From the NCBI GenBank assembly GCA_032718475.1, contig JAUCBJ010000453.1:1-36500 (forward strand): 36,500 nucleotides of DNA. The letters run 5' to 3'. Below the pieces are notes generated by a model that saw only the letters and a list, made by a program, of their open reading frames with translations, did no database searches and was not told the DNA's origin. Both the position numbers and the translations under genes were made by a program. Source of the stretch: Nemertoderma westbladi. Its lineage: Eukaryota; Xenacoelomorpha; Nemertodermatida; Nemertodermatidae. Position 1 is the first letter of the stretch; each line of letters opens with the position of its first letter. This document shows positions 28,590 through 36,500 of this stretch, one piece after another.

Positions 28590-31535
28590 GTAAGTTGGAA
28601 GTAGCCGAGTTATGTAGCGAATTGTATTGTAGAACCTAACCTCCAACCTCGGAACCTGAAGCTTAATGTACCGGTAAAGACATTGTGTCCTGTCCGACCC
28701 TGACGAACGTAGGCCTACAGAGGTCTGAGACATAGGCAACTCCCTCGCTACTTACTTGAGGCCTAGGCCCTATCGGATAATCGCTCTCTCTGGGTCTGGG
28801 CCAATATCAACTATTGATCTGGCGGTTGTCTGTTCTGGTAAATATACATTATATCTTTCTCATACTCCACGTAATCTTCTTGTATTTATAACTTTCAGAA
28901 AGAGGCAGAAATCCTTCTGTTTCTCGGTGTCATTGTCGCGTTTAAGACCCGATCCGCCTCTACTGTACAGGAATTCGTTACCAAGACGTGTATGTTCACC
29001 AAAGTAGCTAACTGCGTCCTCTTTCTCTTCCACGATGTTCGTATATCATTCCTCTACATGTGTTTCTGTGGAGTCCACGGTATCCTCTTACCAGAGCCCG
29101 CGATCTACGACGGACCGGATCATGTGGTTTACATCACGGGACCCAACTGGGCCGACGAACTAGAGAGATCAAAGTTGGTTGAATCATTTTAATTTAGTTT
29201 ATATCATTCCGCACGGGTCACACAGTATCAACTGTAGTATAATAATATTGAAAGACGTAGCAGATATATATTTAAATTGCTCGAAAATATTATATTATTA
29301 TTATTTACAGGAAAAGTGTATCAAAATTATGCAATTTTATTATAACAGGCCATTTTTCTGTATTTAATTGTGCATAAAAAATTTTTTGTTATTTTCAGGA
29401 ATGTTGCCTGGGTTATTGAGTTCTTTACAACGTGGTCTCCGGCTTGCATACGATTTAGTCAAATATTCTCGTTGCTCAGCAACAAGTATAAACTAAATAA
29501 TTTAAGATTTGGAAAAGTTGATGTCGGTCGATGGCCGGAGGTATGATTAATGGGAGTTGGTAATTATGACTTAATTACTAATCATTTATTTATAATTACT
29601 TTCCAAAGCGAGGATCATCACATCGCGTCATGTATGAAAATGTGGAGAAATAACATTTATGGTTTACCAAAAAGTTGGCACTCAAGTTGTCAAAGAAAGT
29701 CTAAGTTTGCAACTATACTTTATGCCCTACACTGTTGGAAACAGTTTCTTCCTATAAAATACAATAAATTATCTCGCCGAGATGCAAAAATATGGAATTT
29801 TCTATTGATCATATCTCACGTAGCTATGTGGTTACTATAGGCAGTATGCAATCCCTTTTGGATATACAATAACTCCGTATGGTTAGCAATAATAAGTTAT
29901 GTACTAACAGTACATGTTCGCGGAGCCTTCGCGCAGCACGAGGTTCAGTTATGAGATACAAATTCTAATCGACTGATTCTATCACAAAATCTGTATTTGA
30001 AAAATTTAAACAAACTGCCAATAAATCAGAGAAAACGGAGACAGTACGTGTTCCTCCGTGTTGGAAGTCAGACGCTCTAATAATGAATTATAAAAATATA
30101 CCGGTCGCATTTATCTATGGTGTAACTGTCCCAACCTAAATTAGTAGTTATATTGTATAATTAATCATTGTGGCCGTGATGGTTCATGGTTAATATACCC
30201 TACCCTTTTATTGTACCGAGTGGTTAAAGACGGCCACGTACTGTAGGGTTGAGCACAGTGGCAGCATATGATGGTATGACAGATGGGACGCCATGAGGAG
30301 GTAAATTGCGGACACGTGCACACTGATACGTTGTGTCCGCAATTTACCTCCTCATGGCCTCCCATGTCAATACCATCATATGCTGCCACTGTGCTCAACC
30401 CTACAGTACTTGGCCGTCTTTAACCACTACTAATTTAGGTGGGACAGTTACACCATAGATAAATGCGACCGGTATATTTTTATAATTCATTATTAGAGCG
30501 TCTGACTTCCAACACGGAGGAACACGTACTGTCTCCCTTTTCTCTGATTTATTGGCAGTTTGTTTAAATTTTTCAAATACAGATTTTTTGATAGAATCAC
30601 TCGATTAGAATTTGTATCTCATAACTGAGCCTCGTGCTGCGCGAAGGTCTATCTTTTACCTGAGCCGCAGCTGAATGTTTAGAGCGTCAGACTTCCAACC
30701 CGGAGGTCGCCAGTTCGATCCCACCTGGACGTCATTGCCGACTTTGCAAAAGCTGTGCCCAACAATAAGTTATAATAATATCAAACCGCTTCTTCGCCCA
30801 AAAACACCAATAATAAATTATAAAATTCTCTAGATGCATCTCTGCACAGGTACTCATGAAAGCTACGTCCGATTGACTGCGTCAAGACTATTGACTGCAC
30901 AGGCATACATTTCCAATCTGACACTATATCAAGCAGTGTAGGTGTCTCATTAGTTAATACAAGCATGACACTGAACAGCGCCGCCTTCAACTTTGCAGGA
31001 CATTGCTTGTGTTTTGGCAGTCTCAGTCTGTCCTGGAGAAACTAAGAAAGGTGGACAACCCATGACTTTCTTAAGACGCCTCTTAAAGGACACTGTCCTT
31101 GAAGATGCGGATAATCTCGCGAATCTCATGGAGGGAAATCTGGCGATGCTATTTTCCATTTTATCAATAATTCGATATAACCTAGCATTCTCTCTCAATT
31201 GTTACGGAATTAATCCCTATATGCATTCGGAGACCCAAACAACATCCACTGCTGGATACCTTGATATCAATATGCTCTCTTTCTACATTTTTTTACAGGT
31301 AGCGGAAAAGTTTCGCATCAACACTTCCTCTATTAGTCACCAGTTACCTACTATAGCAACGTTTATGAACGGCAAAGAATTATGTCGTGTTCCTTTAATG
31401 GATTCCAAGTCTAGAGTCCCAAAGTATACATTCAACGAGGTCAATGTAGTCAGAGATTTAAATCTCAACCAGTTGTACTTGGAATGTAAGAAGAAGATCA
31501 AAGAACCAGTTCCGGAGAAATCCAAAGATATATAA
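28419..31535 (+). CDS. TMX2: Thioredoxin-related transmembrane protein 2 (TMX2), four exons, complete
   Basis: join(28419..28589, 28899..29173, 29399..29540, 31299..31535) gives 274 residues; the vertebrate protein is about 296. All introns are GT-AG and phases agree (0, 2, 0). The protein has an N-terminal hydrophobic segment (about 22-38, FVVNYILSLAFIIL), two more (EILLFLGVIVAF; NCVLFLFHDVRISFLYMCF), a conserved FTKVANCVLF block, and a thioredoxin-like C-terminal domain starting NVAWVIEFFTTWSPAC. The active-site motif is SPAC, keeping only the second cysteine, as TMX2 proteins do (S-x-x-C), so classical oxidoreductase activity is unlikely. FGKVDVGRWPE and HQLPTIATFMNGKELCRVP are the next two family blocks. 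The tail KSKDI is a K-x-K-x-x type ER-retrieval signal. TMX2 acts in the ER membrane and mitochondria-associated ER, in redox and calcium control. No damage is seen. Confidence 0.95.
28899..29173 (+). CDS. TMX2: TMX2 exon 2
   Basis: Follows TATAACTTTCAG; KEAEILLFLG to DELERSK. The donor is GTTGGT, weaker than the others, and phase 2 joins AA to G of exon 3 to complete lysine. Confidence 0.93.
29399..29540 (+). CDS. TMX2: TMX2 exon 3
   Basis: Follows TTATTTTCAG; NVAWVIEFF to VGRWPE, then GTATGA. Contains the SPAC active-site variant. Confidence 0.93.
29926..30647. repeat. Foldback palindrome in TMX2 intron 3
   Basis: Left arm 29926-30315 and right arm 30333-30647 are near-perfect reverse complements around a 17-nt loop (30316-30332). 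The left arm has about 72 extra bases (30149-30220) at the point TTAGTAGT^GGTTAAAG. Both arms include the phrase AGAGCGTCTGACTTCCAACACGGAGG, a tRNA-SINE-like head. On transcription the RNA would fold into a hairpin of more than 300 bp. It may be a foldback transposon or a recent inverted duplication. Confidence 0.92.
30672..30732 (+). mobile_element. tRNA-like SINE head
   Basis: GTTTAGAGCGTCAGACTTCC with the anticodon-loop-like CTTCCAA, then CCGGAGGTCGCC and the B-box-like AGTTCGATCCC, is typical of a tRNA(Gly)-related SINE head. The acceptor and T-stem do not pair well, so it is not a working tRNA gene. It is 25 bp beyond the foldback, whose arms hold a diverged copy. Confidence 0.55.
30883..31150 (+). 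mobile_element. Highly decayed LINE-A fragment in TMX2 intron 3
   Basis: Aligns with about 2980-3240 of the first LINE-A copy: TTTGCAGGACATTGCTT, then GGTGGACAACCCATGACTTTC, then GACACTGTCCTTGAAGATGC, then GATAATCTCGCGAATCTCATG. It has more substitutions and gaps than any other copy here and lacks the 3' tail, so it is the oldest insertion of that family in the window. Confidence 0.8.
31299..31535 (+). CDS. TMX2: TMX2 exon 4 and stop
   Basis: Follows TTTTTTTACAG; VAEKFRINTS to KSKDI and TAA. An AATAAA overlaps the stop (31534-31539) and another lies near 31637. Confidence 0.93.
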   Translation, partial: VAEKFRINTSSISHQLPTIATFMNGKELCRVPLMDSKSRVPKYTFNEVNVVRDLNLNQLYLECKKKIKEPVPEKSKDI

Positions 31536-31921
31536 TAAACTAACTGTAGATTACTTCAGTAGAATATTGCGAATCCCTCCGCCTCTAGATATAATATAAC
31601 GCCAGTTACTTGTTTTTAGTTAATAGATATAAATATTAAATAAATTCTAAATTATATTACTTATAAACTATATCGGTGATTTATTTCATGTCCTTTTTAT
31701 TTAATAAATAACTCTTTTGAAATAGATTAAACCATGGACTTCTAGAATGTTATTTATACCAGGACTGGAAACTAGGTAGCTATAGGCAAAATAAAAATAC
31801 CAGTTGAGGCCTACTTGTTAATTACCGGTACTGCCAATAGTAATAATTGTGTACATGATATAGGCCAACACGTTTTTAGTGATTATTATAGGTCATAATT
31901 AATTTTTATCTTTTTGTAGGC
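31536..31921 (+). other. TMX2 3' flank
   Basis: AT-rich, with poly(A)-signal candidates in the first 170 bp. No gene. Confidence 0.6.
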
Positions 31922-32276
31922 CTGGGGTGGGTTGCTGGACGCGCTATTAGTGGAAAAGCGCTATTAGGATTAAAAGGGCTATTAGCACTAATAGTGCTAT
32001 TAGTAAATAGCGACTTTAAAAAGCGTTGCCTGAAACATTATTAACAGCCGGAGCCCTTTTTACTAATAGGATTATTAGTGCTAATAGTGCTTTAATAGCA
32101 ACTAAAAGGTGCTTCGAAGTAACTTTTATTTTAACCCCTATTGGTGGCTCCGTAGAAAATAGTTGTCTTACTAAAAACGCTTTTAGGTTAAAAGGGTGTC
32201 AAGCAACCTTATTAAGCTAAGAGCGCTATTTAAAGTTTTTTAGGGGTTAAGTAGGGCGTCCAGCAACCCACCCCAG
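31922..32276. mobile_element. MITE with perfect 20-21-bp inverted ends
   Basis: The left end CTGGGGTGGGTTGCTGGACG (31922-31941) is the exact reverse complement of the right end (32257-32276). The inside holds many copies of CTATTAG / CTAATAG and GCGCTATT in both orientations, typical of subterminal repeats. 355 bp, non-coding. I cannot see a clear duplication, so the superfamily is open. Confidence 0.85.
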
Positions 32277-34163
32277 TTCAGTATTTACGATATACTGTAC
32301 AATGGGTACTGTTTCGAAATATATTTCCGAAATATATACCCAACATATATTTCCTTCCTATCATAAATTTTAGTGACAGAAAAATGTATTTTCTAATCAT
32401 ATTTTCTACATTTCTATGCTCGAACGCAGGTCGAATACTGTAGGACCGTAATACATACAGTACATATAATTTGTATGAAATCATGTAAATAAATCAATTT
32501 ATAAACGCAAAAGTATATCTCTGTCATTGCGTTATAAAAGTTTTGGTTTTAAGTTAAGGAGTTTAGTTTTAGCGAATTAGTTTTTGTTTACACGTTTTCC
32601 CCTTCTTTTCCTTGATTGAATGGACTACTTGTGACAAATTTTGTAATTGTGATTAAGGGCTCATTTTGGCCATTAAAATTACAATTCACGTGCTAAACGA
32701 TTAATATCCTTGCTTTGTACATTTCCTGTGAACAAATAAACATAGCCTCATAGTAAATTGGAGATTTCAGAATTACAAAAAAAAATTAACGTGGTCCGAT
32801 TTTTTGTCACTTAAGTGACACTCGGTAAATGATTAATTTAATGGTTTATAAACAGGCAAAGTGCGCCATTAACCCGATGTGTTAACACTTCCACTCATAT
32901 ACGTCCATTTGTTTCAGTTAGAATGGCAATTTTAGGTGGTTAATCAGTGCGTATGAAGCATTTGCGTGAGCATGTCCGAAATGGTCCAATGAAGTGTCCC
33001 ATACGTGACGGAGGTGTTTTTTTTATCAGAAAACGAGAACTGATGCAGATTTAGATCATCACATCCATTTCTTAGATAGTTTTGCCAAGTGAAGGTTCTA
33101 TCAGTGAGATTTGTTAATATTTAGTGGCCAGGTTGAAAAAACTCCCATATCCCATATCATGATGGCTTTCCCATACTTGACATTGGGTTTGGGGCAGAAG
33201 TAAATCATGCTCTAAACAATTAATTAATTACTGACATTTAATTAAAGGTTGGAGGCATACCAGTCACAGATAAACTGTAACCTGCTCCTTCCCCTTAATT
33301 GACAACAGACCAAATTTATTTATTACCAAATTAATTTATTGACAAATTAACTATTTGTGGAAAGGGTTTTGCGATTGGGACAATTTATTTGATAGTGGGA
33401 TGGAAGTTGGTAATGGAACAGGAGTTGGGAGTGGGAAGGACGGTAAACTGGATTTAAATTCTAATACTGGGAGTTGTTTGAAGTTCAACACGAAATCAAT
33501 ATGTCCCATACATGACATAAATATTAAATAACTGTCAATTTACATTTTCAAATTAATTTTGTTTGATAAAAATTTAAAAAATAACAACGATCTTCAGGTG
33601 ACCATATGCAACAGTTCTGTGTATCACATTGTTATTAACAGGAAAACAAATATTTAGCCCCACTTTTCACAGCAACATTTCCTAGAAAGTGAAACTTTAT
33701 GTTGTCACTACATTGCACTGGTTTAAAAGTTTCTTATCCGCACAAATTTTTTTAACTAGAAAACTTTATACTTCGAATATATTCTCTCTTGCCGAATGCC
33801 TCAATACCACCATGAAACGACTAAACTTCAAATTTTCAAGAATACTGTATGGACATAATGTACGAAATATTTTTTTTAGAAATTTTCTATACGTGAAATA
33901 AAAATTTATTCTCAATTTTTGCATTCCAGAACGTTTCTCTCAATAACGGCCAATAAACGGCTTTCTGCTTTCATATGCAGAAATTATCGCTCTTTCAATA
34001 TGGCGAATTCTTTAAGTTAATTTTAAAATTCGACAAAATCTCAAATATCAAGTAGGGGACATTGATCAATATTGTTGGTATTGACCAATATACAGTACCT
34101 TTCCCAATGCATTTTTCGTGGTACCAAGCAAATTCCAATGATTTATTTTACAGTGGGTGAGGT
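32277..34163. other. Intergenic, no gene seen
   Basis: AT-rich single-copy-looking DNA. A few frames of 60-70 codons (for example 33689-33901) have no motif or splice context. A short palindromic tract of AAATATATTTCC units lies near 32317-32355. Confidence 0.55.
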
Positions 34164-34701
34164 TGTGACGGGATCATCCGGAGATGAACCCGATTTATCC
34201 TGTTTTAGTTCACGCGTCCCCGCCGTGTGAAAGAGTGTAAGTTGAGGTTACTGTTGTTCGTTATATTGTGATCTTGAGACGCGATATAGATATAGATATA
34301 GATTGATGTTATACACTGACGTTCACAGGTTGACGGGATGACGGTAACTAAAATCCCGGTACTTCCCTAATTGTAACTTACTGTACCACCAGTAACACTG
34401 AGATAACTGAGGTAATATGATTACTGCTTACTGGTTATATCGCACGGTGGCCTTATTGCTACTCAATCGGTGCCAGCCCCCCTCTGATTGGTTGCTACCC
34501 TTGTTGGCGCCCTTTGAGGTGTTCCCGTTCACCCCAGCTATTCTCTTCCTTGTCAGGATACTAACCCCTGACCCTTATTGTGTGCTTCTCCTTCCCATTC
34601 TGTTGGGGAGACACGAGTTGGTTTGGGACCTAATCTCGTGTCCCCCAATATTGCTTATTGGCTTAACTTTGTGGAGTATTGGCGGGATTGATTCGCTAAC
34701 A
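34164..34701 (-). repeat. BEL2 3' LTR
   Basis: 538 bp with the same TGTGACGGGATC start and CGCTAACA end (plus-strand reading) as BEL1, but clearly diverged and shorter. It is a separate family or subfamily. Confidence 0.88.
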
Positions 34702-35552
34702 CTCCCCCCCATGCCATCTTCCCGGTGAAGATAGCATCAAACCATAAAGTGCGTTACAATCCCGCTGGATCCCGATCTAGCATCGGGTGTGGGGTGGAAA
34801 TCTTTTCTTTTGGAGTCGGCTTTCCAGGCCGCTCCCTATGGGTATGATGTCACTACCCTCTGGCGTCTCGTGTCGGGCCGATCGTGCGCTTCTCTCACAC
34901 AATTTTTGTTTCCCCAACACTCTCACCATTCTAACTTCGCTCTCTAACTCAACTCGCTCTCTCCCCACGCCTGAATCGCACTCTTAACTTCTCGCCAACA
35001 GCTCTTCTCACTATTTCCTCTCTAATCTCTGCCACTCTCTAAGGCCCTGACCTCTAATGCTACCCCTGTGCTATCATACTATCTACCTTATCTAACTTAC
35101 TAACTCTAACTATCTAACTCTACTAACTACTAACTCTACTCTCTGCTAACTCTTACTACTTTTAGCTCTAACTAAAAGCCTCTAACTTTCTACTAACTCT
35201 AACTAGAACTCTCTAACTTTCTGCTAAGTCTACTAACTCTTTTCTAACTCTGACTAAAATCCTCTATCTACGTGGCGCTCGTGGTGCCCACAACCAATCT
35301 CTGCTACTACTTTCTACGTGGCGCTTCCGGTGCCCACAACCACTCTACCACTGCTACTTTCTACGTGGCGCTTCCGGTGCCCACGACCCCCCTACTACTA
35401 CTCGTGGCATGACAATATGCCACACTCCCTTACCCCGCCGCCTTCTAACTCTACTCTCCTATCTTCGAACTACTTCTTACTTCTACTAACTATTATTTTT
35501 AATTATTTAATTATTTATTATTATTTATTTTTAATTAAATAATTAATTTCTT
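34702..35552 (-). repeat. BEL2 3'UTR with two repeat tracts
   Basis: The first 230 bp match the BEL1 3'UTR. Then come a CTAACT/TCTAACT-rich tract (about 35085-35260) and three tandem units of about 48 bp with CTACGTGGCGCTTCCGGTGC CCAC as core (about 35266, 35312, 35358), then an AT-rich tract. Confidence 0.7.
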
Positions 35553-35582
35553 GTGGGAAGGGCGTCTCGCCCTCATTCCCAC
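35553..35582 (-). promoter_or_regulatory. Conserved stem-loop, BEL2 copy
   Basis: Same stem as 23674-23703, with an outer stem one pair longer (GTGGGAA/TTCCCAC), then CACCCCCCTCAGTCCAAAA. Confidence 0.65.
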
Positions 35583-35617
35583 CCCCCTCAGTCCAAAATT
35601 TTGGACGACTAAACCTC

Positions 35618-36500
35618 TTAACTAGGGCGATTCTTCCAACAGGCACTCTCCCACTGCTGATCTTGTAGGTCCTGTAGAATTCGCCGCACTCTCTTCGCCA
35701 ATTCCATCTCACCAGGAATTGGTTCTCCCTCTTCTGCCACTCTGAAATCGGGTCTCTCCGCCCCCTTCTTAACTATCTCGCCCTCTGGCGTCAAAATGCC
35801 ACCTCCCTCCTTGTTGTCTCCCGCCGGCAGAATGAATAGAAAGTGAAAGAACAGGCAAAACAGAAGGTAGAATAATAGTCCTATCCCTTTCCATCCTGCC
35901 TTCCTTCTCGACTTCCCCCTTGTCGGTATGCCTCCAAACCGGACCTGCGTCTCTTCCGGACACTCCTCTGGACACTCCCCCGGAGTGTTGTCCTCCGGAC
36001 ACCTCGCCATCCGCTCCGCTCCATCTCCATACCGATGCTTGCTGGGAAACCTACTCTCCTCTGCCCACTTTCTTACTGTCACCTCCCTATCTGGATCTAC
36101 TATCTCCTGTTTCTCCTCTTCGTCCTCTGCGCCTGCGGTGCCTGGTAACATGCACCCTGATGTCTCTGTCACACTGCATGGGATCTTAGTTTTAACTGGG
36201 CCGCTAAGCGTCCATCCGAACGGCGTGAGGATCGCCGTCGGGTCCCGCTGCCTGTCTTCGCCGAAGACCGTCTTCGTTCTCTCGTGGGCCGTCGGGCAGT
36301 CCATCCCTACTATAATGGACACCTTCCTAACGTCCACCTTTGGTATTGAGAAATCGATACCGTCCAGGAATCTATACTGCTCGACCTCAATGTTGGTTGG
36401 TCGCCTGGCGTTGATGTTTATCGATTCGATGATGTGGATGGGGTCGATCGTCGCCCCATAGTCGCATCCCGGTGCAATCGCTGCTATCCTGCACCGCCCC
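35618..36500 (-). CDS. BEL2 ORF: DUF1758-like protease domain fused to a membrane segment (5' partial)
   Basis: The frame is open from the window edge to the stop at 35618. The first part carries HIIESINI, then VRKVSIIVGMDCP, then PTAILTPFGWTLSGPV, the layout of the DUF1758 (peptidase A16) region of BEL/Pao pol, which processes the polyprotein. The active-site aspartate of this aspartic protease would lie upstream, outside the window. Then follow an acidic linker, a proline/cysteine-rich piece (CPEDNTPGECPEECPEE), a basic stretch, a strong hydrophobic segment (GIGLLFYLLFCLFFHFLFIL, about 35830-35890) and a charged tail. RT, RNase H and integrase are absent between protease and tail. The membrane segment could be the remnant of an env-like ORF. 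No stop or frameshift is seen. Confidence 0.7.
   Translation of the reverse strand, partial: GRCRIAAIAPGCDYGATIDPIHIIESININARRPTNIEVEQYRFLDGIDFSIPKVDVRKVSIIVGMDCPTAHERTKTVFGEDRQRDPTAILTPFGWTLSGPVKTKIPCSVTETSGCMLPGTAGAEDEEEKQEIVDPDREVTVRKWAEESRFPSKHRYGDGAERMARCPEDNTPGECPEECPEETQVRFGGIPTRGKSRRKAGWKGIGLLFYLLFCLFFHFLFILPAGDNKEGGGILTPEGEIVKKGAERPDFRVAEEGEPIPGEMELAKRVRRILQDLQDQQWESACWKNRPS

Larger units (their letters stand above)
34164..36500 (-). mobile_element. BEL/Pao element 'BEL2', 3' part, runs off the window
   Basis: The left end is an LTR related to that of BEL1. It is followed by the same polypurine tract and 3'UTR start, a CTAACT-rich tract, the same stem-loop, and a coding frame open to the edge of the window. 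Orientation is minus, so this is the 3' half of the element. It has the BEL1 layout without the exonuclease-like and zinc-knuckle ORFs. Confidence 0.88.

Noticed and set aside
29550-29840. 96-codon frame in TMX2 intron 3
   Set aside because: Starts just after the exon 3 donor, no family features, and not needed to complete TMX2; the joined exons already match the family across this point.
30672-30732. Possible tRNA gene
   Set aside because: Only the A/B-box-like and anticodon-arm parts are recognisable; acceptor and T-stems do not pair, and diverged copies lie in the palindrome. It is a SINE head.

Overview
The window is eukaryotic nuclear DNA, most likely from a marine invertebrate deuterostome (echinoderm-like). 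It holds two intact intron-containing host genes, several superfamilies of transposable element, AT-rich non-coding DNA, and at least ten copies of the palindrome TAGGCCTA in the host-like parts. There is no bacterial gene organisation. The taxonomic guess is an inference; the genes and transposons are read from the sequence.

Host genes. LLPH (nucleolar/ribosome-biogenesis family) is on the minus strand, with two exons at 7974-8073 and 6930-7231. TMX2 (thioredoxin-related transmembrane protein 2) is on the plus strand, with four exons between 28419 and 31535. Both read through without stops, have canonical splice sites and keep phase across introns. They point away from each other. A third ORF, at 1541-2044, looks like the C-terminal part of a p24/TMED cargo receptor but is isolated and may be a pseudogene.

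Between the two genes lies one transposon nest of about 20 kb (8206-28169). The outermost layer has about 190-bp terminal inverted repeats and an 11-bp flanking direct repeat, Mutator-like in architecture. Into it went a CR1/L2-type LINE ('LINE-B', +, about 9707-28005). LINE-B was then hit by four separate insertions: a second LINE ('LINE-A', -, 11014 to about 14600), a tRNA-derived SINE (15425-15673), a TTAA-flanked MITE (17218-17939) and a complete LTR retrotransposon of BEL/Pao type (18233-27369, coding strand minus, LTRs 580 bp each, TSD AAAAA). Without the nest, LLPH and TMX2 would be a head-to-head pair with roughly 370 bp between start codons.

The BEL/Pao element is the most unusual object. 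It has a gag N-terminus joined to the C-terminal part of pol (integrase plus DUF5641-like tail) with no reverse transcriptase. Downstream, in the position where some retroelements carry env, it has a 2.5-kb module: a protein resembling an RNase D/EXD-type 3'-5' exonuclease, a coiled-coil segment, and a protein with three CCHC zinc knuckles. A related second element starts at 34164 and runs off the window. It also shows no RT but carries a DUF1758-like protease domain fused to a membrane segment. Both share a stem-loop block and repeat-rich 3' regions.

Flanks. 1-6900 contains a LINE-A fragment, a Harbinger-like MITE with a LINE-A insertion, a SINE remnant, a hAT-like element nested in another, and a cluster of the 12-mer GTGTCGGACGTT. 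Intron 3 of TMX2 contains a foldback palindrome of about 720 bp, a tRNA-like SINE head and a decayed LINE-A copy. 31922-32276 is a MITE with perfect inverted ends.
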